Part shown: positions 32,044 through 44,824 of the stretch, piece by piece
Layout: each line of letters opens with the position of its first letter
Position numbering within the stretch: the first letter of the stretch is position 1
Assembly (NCBI GenBank): GCA_964019695.1
Contig: OZ026515.1
Coordinates: 141,481,549 to 141,545,548, forward strand
DNA from: Loripinus fragilis
Lineage: Eukaryota > Mollusca > Bivalvia > Lucinida > Lucinidae
Length of the DNA stretch: 64,000 nucleotides
Reading direction: 5' to 3'
Notes under the pieces: generated by a model
What the model was told of the DNA's origin: nothing
Seen by the model: only the letters and a program-made list of their open reading frames with translations
The model's database searches: none
Position numbers and translations under genes: made by a program

Positions 32044-34962
32044 AAAATTTTATTCTCTTATTAATGCATTACTTTTTACAATTTTAGACAAGTTTGACTA
32101 TGTTTCTTGTCCAATGTACATTTTCCAAGATGGCTGCCAAAATATCAATACAATGACATTTTTTATCCTTGTGGGCTTAGATACTCACTCATTTATAAAC
32201 CAAATTATTCCCAATTTTACACATGATTAACTTTCATAAGTGTTTCAGACAAGTTCAAATATCAGTTATTCCTGATGTATGCTTTTCAAAAATGGTCACT
32301 AAAATGGCCATTAAGATATTACCCAAAATGTGTAGATCAGTAAAAAAAAGAGTCCATGTTCCCATTGTTGTTCGTTGGTTTTGTTATTTAGGCCAAAAAA
32401 AATTAATCATTAGATTCTCAAGCACTTTTTGAAAAAAACAGACGCGGGAGGCAGGTTTTTTATTTTATTTTTTATTTCCTAAAAAATAGATGCGGGACCC
32501 AGGTTTGTTGTTTTATTTCCTCAAAAACAGACGAGGCATGTATTTATATGAGCCGTTATACTCTCCAACAATGTTCCATGGGAGGTGTACTACATGTACG
32601 GCCCCTGGTGATATTTGGACCGATACAAGAGCCACGTTGGACATTAAATCAGACGATTTTCTTGAAAAACAGCCATTCACAACTTCACGATGGAAGATGT
32701 CATTATAAAGAAACATGCGAAGCTTGTATACCTGCACTAAACCACATAAAAAATCAATACCAAGCGCCTACTCAATTTTCAGAAGATCGGGTAAATGTAT
32801 GAGGAATATTAAATATTGGACGAACACGGACAAAACGAAATAACGAATTTTTTTAATGCGGAATTTTTCGTTTTTTTCTTTTTTTGGTTTAAAAAAATCG
32901 GTGATGCGGGGACCTTGAGGACAATGCGGCGGTGCTTGAGAATCTACTATATTTTTTTTCTTGGCCTTAGCCATTTCTCCTTAAAAATTACACATTCACC
33001 AAGTTGGCTACAAAACCACATTTCCCCTATTTACTAGGCAATTTTTTTTTATTTTTAACAGATTTCTTCCTATTTTCATACATAATTTACTTTCACAAAT
33101 GTCTCGATCAATTCCTTCAATGTGCATTATTACCACTTTTTACTGACAAGTATTATGGAGCGTCCTTTGTCCGAGTCTGGTAGCTTTTGTTTTGTCATTT
33201 GGGTTTACCACCAGCATGATAAGCCCCACAGTGTTTATCCTTAATATCTGCAAACAATAACACCTCCACATATTTATTGTAAAATTTTACAGCCTGGGGA
33301 AGTGTGTAAAATAGTAATAGAATGATAAATATTATAAATCCTGATCAGAGAGTTCCTGCAGGTGCAGTCTGATCTGGGTTTACATTGTTGTTTACTTAGG
33401 ATTATCTGTCCAAATATTTAGGGTAAATGGTATCTAAAATAAGTGCATTACTTCTACCTGTGTTTTGATGAAATATGGTAGTACAAACTGTTTAGGCTGC
33501 ACAGTAAATGTTCTAAAATTTTGAACACTACTTGCCTGCTTAAAAGGCCTAGACAAACAGTGCAGACCCAGATCAGTCTGCTTCTGAGGAAGCAGTCTGA
33601 TCAGGGTCTTCCCTGTTTGCTATTCTGACAAACATTTTGTGAATTCCAGACATGATAACTATTTTGTTTATTTGAGAACAAAAAGAGAAAAGCATTTGAA
33701 GTTTTAGAACATTTACTGTATATATTTATATATTGATATTAGAACATTTACTGTATGTATTTACATATTGATGTGTTGCATCTCTGCGTTTTATTTGTAG
33801 TTTTACACTTTTTATTTGAATGATTATGATATTCTTTTTTTCTTTTTTATTTTTGTACATACCTCTGAAAATTAATCTTATTCATATAGTTTGATGTGAG
33901 AGAGTTTCATTTGAAACTTTGGTAGAATTAAAGGATGTTAGAAGCAACTCAGCTGTTTTTTAAGCCGATTCATCTTTAACCATTAAAGCCCCAAATATAA
34001 CTGTTGTCACAATGTTTGATTGCTTTCAATCAAGGTTGCATGCTTTTAGTTTTTAAATGTCAAGTTTAGCCAATTCATGAATGGATATAAACGAATACTT
34101 TGGTAAACAGTTAAGAACTAAATCAAATGATGTATCTTGCATCATTTCATCAGGATCTGCACTGTTTGCTAAGGTAAAAGTAATCAGCAGGGATAGAAAT
34201 ACAGTGTGATTTGAAAATTCTAACCTGTGACCCCCTCATAGTATATGATGTCCATCCAAATGATATTCAGTTTCCAATTGGGTTGAAGATTTGATCAGCC
34301 AGAAAAAAGAAGTTAAAACATAGCTACGTTTTTTGCAATAAACTACTGCTTCAAAAAGTAAACTTTCATTGAAATACTTTGAATACATGTAGCTGGTTGC
34401 ATAGTATAAATGAGATTTTATTTATCTACTTTTAAGCAAATGCCAAGAAAGTAGCAAAAATACTGCATTTTTTGAAGTTTTACAATTTTGCTGGGGCTGA
34501 GAGATTTTATTATTTTGCATGATTTATTTTTCTTTGTTAGATCTACAAAACACATATGTATTAAGTTGGTACTAGGGTGTGCAGACTACTTTGGAAGAGT
34601 TAAACATGACCAAATTCCATTGTTTTGTCAAAATTGAGCTATCAATTAGCACTACTGATATATGGCATCCATCTCTTTGGTAAAATTACATATATTACTT
34701 TTTTTTTGAAGAACTACCTTTCCTGTAACCTTTTCTGTCTATTTTATGCAGTCATCTGTATTAATGGTAGTCAGGGTAAGTCAGTCAACTTCTTTTGCCA
34801 ATTGTATAAGGAAGACTAATTCAAATCTTTTTGAATGCTCCTGGTTATTCATTCTCTTTAAAATTGGTTCAACTCTGAAACAAATCCTGACAAATGGAAA
34901 AATTGAACCCATTTGAGACTCTCCATTAAAATGATCAGTTTTCCTTCATTGTTATTTTTCAG

Positions 34963-35065
34963 ACGAGCTTTAAAAAGAGGTGAAAGTGTGAAGTACTTGC
35001 TACAAGATTCTGTGATAGATTATATCAAAGAGCATCAACTTTATGGAGTACCATGTGACAAGTAA
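34963..35065 (+). CDS. NMNAT1: NMNAT1-like last conserved exon, short C-terminus
   Basis: Acceptor CATTGTTATTTTTCAG; enters phase 2. The first base completes Arg and gives RRALKRGESVKYLLQDSVID then YIKEHQLYGVPCDK and TAA at 35063-35065. It matches human [20 protein letters not shown] and YIEKHNLY, the C-terminal helices of the catalytic fold. The stop is formed by the splice-donor-like bases (GACAA|GTAAGC reads GAC AAG TAA). If unspliced, the protein ends five residues after the conserved LY. An AATAAA at 35316 supports a terminal exon. The alternative is splicing at 35061|35062 to the exon at 48065. Confidence 0.93.
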
Positions 35066-35315
35066 GCATGCTCTCTGATTGGTGCATGTTTATCATGTGA
35101 CAAAGTGTTGTAACTCTATATTGTGAATGCATTTAATATTTTTATAGAAGTTTTCACATCATTATTTCTTTACACACTGTATTAATATGAACAGCCACAT
35201 TGGAGAACCACTCTTTTAGTATTTATTGCTCTGTTTCAAATATTTAAGTGAACATCATTTCTTTTAAAAGTTCTTGTAACAGATCACTGGCTAATAAGCT
35301 TTTATCGTTCCATGC

Positions 35316-35321
35316 AATAAA
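35316..35321 (+). promoter_or_regulatory. Polyadenylation signal AATAAA, short NMNAT transcript
   Basis: A canonical AATAAA lies 250 bp after the TAA formed at the end of the last conserved NMNAT exon, a plausible end for an unspliced terminal exon. AT-rich sequence makes chance occurrence possible. Confidence 0.45.
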
Positions 35322-36620
35322 GTCTCCAGTAAAGGGCTGTTATCTCTTGTAAAACAACTTTATTTTTGTATCATATGAAAATACTCATTGTACAGTTACA
35401 AAATCATTCATCTGAGGGACACATGGTATTTTGATTATTGACAAGCCATATTTGAACCAGCAACAAAATGACATGACTTTTTTGTGAGCCCACTGAAGAT
35501 ATTTCAGCATGGGCATCCAACCAGCCTGAAAAGTATTTCTACATGAAACTACTGTGGGTCCTTAACTATCCATAGTGTGCAGAGCAAAGACTGATTAGTC
35601 TAGACTCTTTGCTGGATGTACAAGATATGTAGGCCAGCTCATGATATTTTGGTACTTATCACAAATTCATTTAGTCATTTTGTAACCTTTTACCACATAG
35701 AGATGCCTGTTAATGCTTTTGCAAACAGAGCAGACCCAGATCAGGTTCTACTCTGTTTACTTATGGAAATATGATATATCAGATTCTACACTAGTGGACC
35801 TGACAAGTACTTTCTTTGTTCTATGTACCAACATGAAAGTTTATTTATATAATTATTCGTAGTGAGTGGAGCTTAAAATGAATATTTATGAAGGAAATGG
35901 GTTAAATATGTGTACACAGCTATTTAGCAGGGCTAGATGCCTAAAATTTGGTCTGGGCCTTAATTTATGTCCATATTTTGTGGGTGCAAGCAGTAAAGGC
36001 TCTGGTGAGACTGGTCAGATACTCAGGCTTGTCTGAGCATTGGTTGCTTGTCGATGGTATAGGTTCCAAAATCTCATGTACTGAGCCATTTAAATTTAAT
36101 TGCCAGCAAGCAATGTTCGCTTTAATATTGGAAACACAGTAATGTACAAAAACCTACAAATAATAGCAACCAACCAACAACGAGGGTTGGTTGCTGTTAC
36201 GATTAGAGGCTCTGTTCTGTCTATTCATCTGCTATATGAAGGCCTGATTTCCATTCTGTCAAAACAGAGTTCCGGTATCTATACGGAGTTGATTCGATCT
36301 AACTTAGAACCTTATTCCACCTTTGAAAAATGTGCCGTGATCATCATTGACATTGAAAAAAAACAAAAAGTAAAAGTGAATCGCGAAGATGCCAGTTTTG
36401 TTGATATTTAACTTGTACTTTAACCATAAGACGGGGGAATTTTTTCGATCACCAGGAGCTTGAACATTAACGATAGCTCTTTCATGCAAGCGGCTGTGTG
36501 ATCTCCATGATGTGACGTCACAATTCTTATAAAGTTACGTCACGACGTGATAACGACTTGAGCCAAACGCCACTTGCCACGTGCATTGTCGCGCCTTTGA
36601 AAAAAAGACAGCCACAAATA

Positions 36621-36855
36621 AGCCGCGAGATAAGATTTCCAACAATGTGATATGTGCGACCAGCAAAGACTCAGATCAGCCTGCGCATACACGCAGTCTG
36701 ATCAGAGCCTTTGCTAGTCGTTGAATTTTCTATGCGTGTTATACTACTGACTGAACATCATTTGGAGTTTCTAAGCTTAAAAGGAGGCTGCACAGGGTCG
36801 TCTGAGTCTACACTTATCAAAATGACACATTGTTGGAAATCACATGTCGCTGCTC
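36621..36855 (+). mobile_element. MITE, CATGAGATTTCCAACA family, copy 2
   Basis: GATAAGATTTCCAACAATG at the left, TTGTTGGAAATCACATGTC at the right. The interior has GTGCGACCAGCAAAGAC, CAGATCAGCCTGCGCATAC, CAGTCTGATCAGAGCC and AAGCTTAAAAGGAGGCTGC. Confidence 0.88.
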
Positions 36856-38009
36856 AAATTAAAATCCTTATGGTATTCAATAGGAACTTCCGTTCAAGAG
36901 TCCCAATGCCTTTAAAATAGCTTGCAGGATTATTTTATTTCCTTATACTCAGAGCAACGACAATTTACTGACACACTTTTAGGTGTTCTGTGCCAGGTGT
37001 GGTACTAATTGTATTGATTCCTGATATTTGCTTTCTTCCTGACCTTTTTATACTCACACGAGTACCGACTCACAAGAAATACCGTATACTGTGCTATCCT
37101 CTCAGATAAAATAGTGGTTGGTTGCCCATTAGGTGTGCCTATTTCATATTACTTAGTGAGCATGGAACTACTCTAAAATAAATAAATGTGTAGCAGTATG
37201 AGAAAGAGTTCCATTGAGCAAATCATGGTTAATAAAGATTAGTTATAAGGTGTTTGATACTCCTGTATGTTAAATGTAAGAATTATAATGAAATTGTTTG
37301 TTTAAGTGGGTAATTGTCTTCAGATAATGTGAAATAAATCCAAGAAGCTATTTTTGTTTGCATAATTCAGTATTTGGAGGGTGACTTTCTATGATAAGTC
37401 AGCCTCAAAATCATGAATTCAGGAATAACCCTGAAAACTTTCACACATGCATATCTGCTATGATGTGCCTGGCATACCCCAGGTGATATGTTTGATGACA
37501 CAGACATGTTTCCATAGCAATGCTAAATTTCATGACACAGCTTTGTAACCTTAACATTACGAAATTTCGTGCAAGATTTATTCTTCCAATTTGTTTGAAG
37601 ATCTCAAAAAACACCAATAGAATATTCTAAAAATTTTGTATTGTTGCAACTGTATCAGCATTTCGGTGACATTAGGAGTAAACATAGTACATGTGTATCA
37701 GGCTGAACATTCTTGTACCCATGCATTAAACTTTAATTTTACTCAAATGAATGATTCTTGAAGAAGATATAACTCACTATTTTAATGTTTCATTTTCATT
37801 TCCTAATAGTTTGATATTTTAGTAAAATATTATATGTTGTATGCTTTTATGCTTCTTTTATTTTGAGATTTGTTTAAGCTTGCAAAAGTTGAAACACTGT
37901 ATTAATATTTTTGTTTTGGTTTTACTTCCAATCAAAATTTTTGTATTATTTTTTGGACAAAAGCTCCAATCAAGTAGGGTGTAAGAAATACACCAGTCCA
38001 TATTCATAA

Positions 38010-38241
38010 TAAGACATGGGATTTCCAACAAAGTGGTATGTGCAACCAGCAAAGGCTCAGATCAGCCTGCACATACACACAGTCTGATCAGAGCCTTTGC
38101 TAGTTGCTTGAATATTCTATGACTGTTAAGCTACTGATCAAACATCATTGGAATTTCTAAGCTTAAAAAGAGGCTGGACAGGTTCGTCTTGAGTCTACAC
38201 TTGTCAAAATGCCATATTGTTGGAAACCATATGTCATGGCT
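38010..38241 (+). mobile_element. MITE, CATGAGATTTCCAACA family, copy 3
   Basis: ACATGGGATTTCCAACAAAG at the left, TTGTTGGAAACCATATGTC at the right; interior CAGATCAGCCTGCACATAC, CAGTCTGATCAGAGCC and AAGCTTAAAAAGAGGCTGG. Confidence 0.87.
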
Positions 38242-38346
38242 TAATTATAAGCATGTGTAGTACCATAGTATTTAGCAGAAATCTGGGCATAAAGTTACAG
38301 TACAGGCAGACACAGACACAAGAACTGCTACAATCATACAGTGACT

Positions 38347-38630
38347 GGGCCGTGTAGCGCAGTCAGTATCATGTCTGACTGCAGATCCAGGGGTCGCGAG
38401 TTAGTCCCAGCCTGGTCCCTTACTTTCATGGAGATTGATCATGAAATAATTTCTACTTCCACTCTCCTCCTTTCTGCTTATTGAAGAAGGGTTGTTGTCA
38501 GTTACTCACAAAGTACTGGTTAACCCCTTAGTCAAGCTTGCCCAGGAAAAAAGTGTGGTTAGGTGAACTGACCGTCCCGACATGACCATAGCTGTTGACT
38601 GGGACATAAAGCATCAAACCAAACAAACAA
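38347..38630 (+). mobile_element. tRNA-derived SINE, second family, copy 2
   Basis: GGGCCGTGTAGCGCAGTCAG head, GGGGTCGCGAGTTAGTCCC in the B-box place, CATGGAGATTGATCATGAAA, GTGTGGTTAGGTGAACTGAC, tail GGGACATAAAGCATCAAACC. The head is shorter than in 27060 by about 17 bp. Confidence 0.84.
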
Positions 38631-39009
38631 AAAATCATACAGGGATTATTTGTTTTTTAACTGTTCTGAACAAAACATGCTCTGGTAGGCTTTTGTTGTG
38701 GTTGGAAATTTATCATTCATCAACTATTACTTAAAATGACATCTTCTAAACCATTTGATTTCAAAGGTGTTTAAAGATAAGATATCCATGCAGAATTATG
38801 GCTGTTATTTATCAAATCTACCGGGCTGAATTGAAAATGAATTTTCACAAATGAAAAAAAACATGGCTGCTGAGGGTGTGGGGGGGGGGCGCTTATTTTG
38901 ATTGAAGAAAACTTCTCTGAAACCAGTATTAATCTGGTGAAAAATCAAACAAATGAAATTGATCTGTACTTATGCAGAACTTTGGCAAACCTATGTATCG
39001 CTTAACTGA

Positions 39010-39055
39010 ATGTGAGAGTCTCATTGTTTTAAACAATGAGACTCTCAAATTCAGT
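39010..39055. repeat. Hairpin at the end of a pearl-like element
   Basis: Arms GAGAGTCTCATTGTTT and AAACAATGAGACTCTC, extended by CTGAAT/ATTCAG. It is followed by GGGCCATCTTGGTCCTCTTGTTTT, the same kind of tail as in the elements at 6055 and 59570. Confidence 0.85.
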
Positions 39056-39113
39056 TAATCAATACAGGGCCATCTTGGTCCTCTTGTTTTATGAAAACTA
39101 TGGGTGTTCTTTT

Positions 39114-39338
39114 ATAGGGCTCTTCAATTTTGGCTACATTGTGAGAAACCTTGTGCAAACCAGCCAGTGCATATCCTCTCAGTCTGATTAACTCAGTTAA
39201 TTGTTATTTCCGGTAAGAAAAATGCAATAACTTCATGCCACATAAAAAATCCTGATTCTAACTAATCTTTGTAGCTGATCAGACACCTTTAAATGTTCGG
39301 ACCTGAGACAGATTTTCTCATGTCAGCCAATTGTCTAT
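39114..39338 (+). mobile_element. MITE family B, diverged copy
   Basis: TAGGGCTCTTCAATTTTGGC...CATTGTGAGAAACC, GCAAACCAGCCAGTGCATATC, CAGTCTGATTAACTC, AATCTTTGTAGCTGATCAGAC and CAGATTTTCTCATGTC follow the order of family B with many changes. Confidence 0.6.
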
Positions 39339-41483
39339 TAAATAGTCAAAGTTCTTAGAGATTTGGCCAACAACTTTAACAGTTTGAAAGGATATTATAC
39401 TTCTGTAAGTGCATAAGTTATAGTGGGACTACATATAAAATACTCACACATAATATTTCATGTTTGTATGTAAATTTATACTAAAATTTACTTAAGACCC
39501 AAATGGGTAGATGCATCCTTAATGTTTAACTCTTTATCATCATGGTTGATGTACATTATAGAATCAATTGTTTGATTTATCATTAATATATTAAAAAGCT
39601 CAGAGAATAAAAGTTTTTGTTTCTATTTGTGAATCTGTTTCTTTAGTTCTTCTGATATCTTTTGTCTATAGTATGCATTCTTAAAGTTTTAAACACCTAT
39701 ATTTCACTGATCTTGCTAAAGATTAGGGAATTCTGGTCTTTGGTTCTCAAAATACATACTTGCCAGAATTGCAAATAAAGGAGCTCTTGGCCAGATGATG
39801 TCCATATGAGCTGTCTGATAGTATTCTCCACTGCTTGGGGCATTACTCCCGGTGTACACAATTTAAGATTCTATACAATACTGTTTTCAGGCTCAACTTT
39901 CTTGCTAATATTTTTGTTCAGAAAATATTTGCTTATAACATCTGCTGTATATCCAAATGCTCTCCAGACTAATTTTATCATGGATGCAAACACTACGAGC
40001 CCTGATCAAACTGATCCTAAGAGAGCAGTCTGATCTGTGTCCATATTGTTTGCAGTATAGGCCCCCAAAAAATAAAGCAGAAGAGAGAGATGACAATTGT
40101 CATGGATAGCGGGAAAAGGGTAAATGGCTGTTACAAAACATCCAAAAGACAATGTGAAAGGTGAATAAATTACAAATTTGCATTCTTAAAGCAAGTGAAT
40201 ATAACCAGGAAGAGAGACAATCTTAGAGCACAGCCGACTGGTTTAAAGATCAAGTTGCATAAACAAGAAATAAGTCAAGTAAGCAGCTGCAGACGATAGC
40301 TAAACAAGAAAAAACACAAATTGGCATTTAGCAAGGCTAGGACCAAAGATGAAAAATTCCCACTTAAGATGAGTAATGAAAACAGAATAAGCAACCAAAT
40401 AAAAAAAAACTTCCCAAACCAAGGGGCAAGAAACCAAACAACAGCAAATGTACCACCTAAAATAGACATCAGTTCCAGCTACTCTACTACATGTACATGC
40501 TTGAATACACATGATCATCTTGACTAGAAAATTCCACAATCATTGGAAGCAGCATAGCAATGGTTCCAAGACAAATTGGTTTAACATAATTTTACCAAGT
40601 CCTAAATATTACATAATCAGGATTAGATACTAAGCTAAACAGTTGGGTATTTTATCCCATACAGAATTATTGTCTGGCTAGAACACATCACAAAACCAGG
40701 ACCAACCACTAATAAATATATAGAAAGAGGCGCAAAACAAACGCTTAACCAACAGCTAAGAAAAGATGTCATTATACTGAGGGGTGTATAGTTTTCGTCT
40801 TTCCATTCATCCGTTTGTATGTTCATTCGTTTGTTTTTGGCGTAAAACGAGAGATGACAAGAAATATACCTTATACTCGCGCTCAAATCATAAGGTATTG
40901 TTGACATAAAAAGAAGTTCTTCACAATGCTTCTTTATTTCAGTTTGTTGAAGACTTTCATGAGCAAATTATAGGCAGTAACGTTTTATTTTATATCTTCA
41001 TATATATCTAATACCTTAAAAATCTTAACAAACATCCAACAATAGTGGGACTTTGATATTATACAAGTGTCTGTAGTCTGGTTACTATCATGACTATATA
41101 ATAAGGGGATCATTGTTTATATTTCTTTGGTAGATACTGTGCTTCACTTATTTTCTGTGAACATCTGTGCTTCGCTTATTGTCTGTGAACAAAACTGATG
41201 TATTTCTTCAGAAAGCTTATTCTTATGACTTTCCTGTGGCATTTGCTAATTATTTAGTATTAGTCCACAGAATTAGAAATATATTTTTTTATTTCAATGC
41301 ATTTCGTTAAAGCCCACTTTTGTTTGTTTTATACCAAACTAATCTATCAATTAACTTTTATTTCAACTTGGCTAAATTTGTTAATATGGAATGTTATAAC
41401 GAATAGAGCTTAATTTAGTAATACGAAAGCTTTCACTTTTTTGTGCTTCAACAACAGCAGAATCTAGGGCGAAGATTTGGTAC

Positions 41484-41800
41484 TAGGAAAATGCATTTAA
41501 GCCCCCCTGTGGCTTTGGCTGCTGTCGGTTCTAAGGTCGTGGCTCTGTTGTTGTTGATTCGTTGTTGATTGTTACTCCCACTGTGGGATTCTGTAATTGT
41601 TCTATGTTTTGGTGTGCGTTACTTTGTGTCCTTTCTAGTTTTGCAATCATCTTGATGGGGAAGAGAGAGCTGGTTGCTTTGCTTTGTTCGTCTTCCTGGT
41701 GTCTCATGATTGTTGCGTGGCTCTTCCTCACGATGCCACGGGGTTTTTTTTGCAGTTTTTGATTGTGGTATTTCCTGATCATACTCACTATTTTTTATTC
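41484..41800 (-). repeat. Dispersed repeat with an 85-codon minus-strand frame
   Basis: The minus strand holds an open frame at 41788-41531 starting MSMIRKYHNQKLQ and containing SSLFPIKMIAKLERTQ. The same start (MSMIRKYHNHKLQ) and sequence occur at 61171-60974 within 60791-61175. Related copies in the opposite orientation lie at 43465-44060, 44825-45045 and 46735-46985, where the DNA matches (ACCACAATCACA, CTCTCTCTTCC, ATGGGAGCAACAA) but the frame is broken. No known domain is recognised; chance openness in a GC-skewed repeat is possible. Confidence 0.6.
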
Positions 41801-43049
41801 ATTAAACAAAACTTGATTTCCTATAATTCGTAACAGTCGATTTTGCATGCGTACCCTCAGCAAATTACACGTACGTATAAATATATATTTGCCAATTACT
41901 CTGCTCAGGATCTGCACTATATTTATCTGTGGAAATTAAATGTGTACTCTATAGAAATATCTTCTATAGCTTCATTCAGTTACCAAAGAAGTTTAAAATG
42001 TATTGGAAAGAATACTATTGTCTAAAAGAAAAATTCATACAACGACTTCAACGCATGTTCTGTATACCATTAACCTCTCAGCTTTTCTACGACCTACATA
42101 TACTCAGAAAAACAATTGAAGAATATTTAGATTCAGTTCCATCCCTAACATCCAATACAATAAAAACTAAACTAATTATGCATGCATTTCATAGTTCCAG
42201 ATGTCTGCAATCAAAATGGATGTTTGATTAAAGCCACGCTTCAATGATTAAAGTACAGTACATGTCCAAACGGTGCAGCCCTATATACTGAAAAGTCACT
42301 AACATTCAAAAATGATTGAAACCTATTTTTATCGTTTGTATTTCATAATGAATGGCTCCAAAATCATTACTGGCTCTCAGTCAATAGTATGACACATAAT
42401 TTCGTAGTTGTTGTCAGTGTTTTACATCCATTTTGTTGTCATATTGGCTGTGGTATGCCATAGCTGTGCAGTTTTATTGAAGAAGTTCTCACGTTATTAG
42501 GTGCAGTTACTGACAAATGGCTGTCAACACTTGTCTGTGGTCGGAATTAGAACATAAGCAATGACCAGGTAAAAGTTGCAGCAAAAAATATAAACGCTTT
42601 GTTTTTTGATTGTGAACTTTGGGTAATGAGGGTTGGTACATTTGGTGTGGTACTGTATCGTAACCGATGACCCGTAAATTTTATTTTGCATTTTGCTGAA
42701 TTGTATATTGGTAGTTCTATCAGATACGAAAATACTTTGTTTTGAAATTATTTTCTCAAATGCTATATAAGCAAAATAATTTAAATATCCTTCAATTGTT
42801 TTTCTGAGTATATTTAAACTTTCTGTCTTAAACGTAAATCTACGTTTTATAATAGAAAAATGGTGGATCAAGAATCTATATTAAATCTGGATTGTACTGA
42901 TATCAGAAATAAATTCATTGAAGTGGAATTACAGAAGATGCAATAGATTCAAATTAGACGGAAGCAGCGTATTGTGCGTCATATTTCAAGTGCATTAAAC
43001 CAGCTATTTTTCCTTCTGTGTTTAATGTGTTATAAAAGGTTTCGACAAT

Positions 43050-43305
43050 AGTGTTAAGTTCAACCTTACATCGTTGTTAAATAGAATTCTATCTCACATC
43101 GTTGTTTAAAATTTATCGTTCACTCTGTGTTTGAAGTCTAATTTGCACCATTGTTTAAAAATCAACCCCACCTCAAGTGTTTGAAGTTCAACTCACCGAC
43201 CTTGCTGTTTAAAACTCAAATTTACCTCTGTGTTTGACATCTAACTTACCCTCTGTTAAAAAATCATCGTCACACCGTTATGTTGTTTAAAACGCAACTA
43301 TAGAA
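43050..43305. repeat. Degenerate tandem array, about 33-35-bp units
   Basis: Alternating TTGTTTAAAA and GTGTTTGAAGTTCAACTCACC blocks recur about seven times with irregular spacing. Individual units differ considerably. Confidence 0.7.
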
Positions 43306-43464
43306 TGGCACCATATTATATAATTTATCTGGAAAACAGACCCTTCTGCAATTGAGAGAACCTACATACGAAAATAGATTCTTTCTCATCAGAGACACAA
43401 ACACAAGCAAGCATATAGTAAGCAACTCAAACACCTCTGAGATGAATATTAAACAATAAAGGAC

Positions 43465-44060
43465 CAAAACAGTAAATGAGTATGATCAGGAAATACCACA
43501 ATCACACATTGCAGACCAACTCGCGGCACTGTGAGAAGAGCCACAGAACACTTACAGTCACAAGACATCTGGGCCCGGAATTACAATGCCTCTTTAAAGT
43601 TAAGCAAGACTTAAGTATTGATATTTCAACATGCTATATTAAATGCTAAATAAATTGCCTGGATCAATGTGGTATTTGTGGTCAAAGATGACATTGTGAT
43701 CTTCAGAAAAATTAAAACTACTTTGATTTTAATCAGTCTTAAACGTTATTTTTCGCATCCTGAAAAAGCAATACTTAACTTAAGCCTTCCTTAACTCTAA
43801 GGAGGCATTGTAATTCCGGGCCCAGGAAGACAGTTAAAGTAAAACAACCACCTCTCTCTTCCCCATCAAGACGATTGAAAAGCTAGAAGAAGACAAAGAA
43901 CTAGATAACAACAAGGACAAAACACAGAACTCCAACAAACAATGTGAGCAAGAATAAACAATGAGTATAATCTAATCAAGTATACACACCATGATGGAAC
44001 AAAGAAAATGGGCACGGCTCACAAATAGTCGGACCTAAAGAAAACCTCAAGTTGAGCCAC
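43465..44060 (+). repeat. Copy of the 41484-type repeat, interrupted by a MITE
   Basis: TATGATCAGGAAATACCACA to AAGACATCT, then after the MITE at 43571-43823 it resumes at GGAAGACAGTTAAAG and continues through CTCTCTCTTCCCCATCAAG. The orientation is opposite to 41484. Confidence 0.75.
43571..43823. mobile_element. MITE with GGGCCCGGAATTACAATGCC ends
   Basis: The terminal 20 bp GGGCCCGGAATTACAATGCC is perfectly inverted at the right end (GGCATTGTAATTCCGGGCCC), then TCTTTAAAGTTAAG / CTTAACTCTAAGGA. It is inserted in the dispersed repeat at 43465-44060, giving a clear order of events. Confidence 0.92.
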
Positions 44061-44824
44061 AGTGGGCCCAGCCAAAGACAAGCATCAGGCACCAACCAAG
44101 CGATTAAAGCTTTACGTCATGGTCATCAATCATTGAGTCTGAGGCCTGACCCACCGTCGTGCAATTAAAGAGAAAAACATAGCTATAGATTGGGTTTATA
44201 ATCAGACGTGAAGACTGTCGCATGATATCCATGTTGTATAGCGTTTGATTATCAAACACAAAAACTCCATTTAACAATGGGAGCAGCAACAAGAACAAAA
44301 AAGTATCTTTGTAATCATTGTCACACATCTACTGGGGGCGTAAGATAAAGCTACATAAATGTACATGCAGCTATTTTCATTATACTCAATTTTACTTTGA
44401 CACTTACTCGTATGTTTTCCATGAATTAATGGAATGTTTAGGCATAGACACTAATTGATTCATTATAACATTACCATGATTACACAATTAACATTGCCTG
44501 CATACGATATTTATATGATATTGCCATTTCCGTAACACTTGGTAAACAGAATACCTCGAGCTGGAAACTTAAGGTTAAGAATGTCAAAAAAGTTTAGTTT
44601 CATGCAAGTCATAGTGCGCTTTTATTGCAAAATATTGGCCACAGCACTCGAATTATGAGCATACATTATGTCTAAGACAATTAAAGCTTGTTCTATAATG
44701 ATATATTTTCTGTGTTCTTTGTCAAGGATCTCAAAACATTGACTGCCGGGCTGAGTTTACCAGGTTGGGCAATAAATTTAGACAGCTGGGGATTTAAAGC
44801 TTAGTTTTTGTAATGTTTTAAGCA

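Larger units (their letters stand above)
22949..34962 (+). other. Long NMNAT intron (12.0 kb) rich in mobile elements
   Basis: No further NMNAT exon is needed or seen between exon B and 34963. Individual elements are listed separately. Stretches 32060-33140 and 33150-34600 show only short AT-rich open frames and AACAGTG-type hairpins (33545-33620, 34103-34173). The hairpins carry GCAGACCCAGATCAG / CTGATCAGGGTC and the related form. Confidence 0.7.

Noticed and set aside
32490..32802. Frames with CTTCTAP and CEACIP cysteine pairs
   Set aside because: Briefly considered as a zinc-binding remnant, but the two parts lie in different frames and match no family I recognise.
12080..35065. Complete NMNAT gene within the window
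   Set aside because: The N-terminal exons with the GxFxPxHxxH motif were not found in 1-12,080, so the gene is reported as 5'-partial.
36100..36411. 103-codon + frame
   Set aside because: The first third crosses a hairpin of AACCAACC type and there is no conserved domain or splice context.
41929..42871. Inverted frames sharing LRKTIE.YL (42104 and 42780 regions)
   Set aside because: The similarity comes from a short inverted DNA repeat (CTCAGAAAAACAATTGAAG); neither frame looks coding beyond it.
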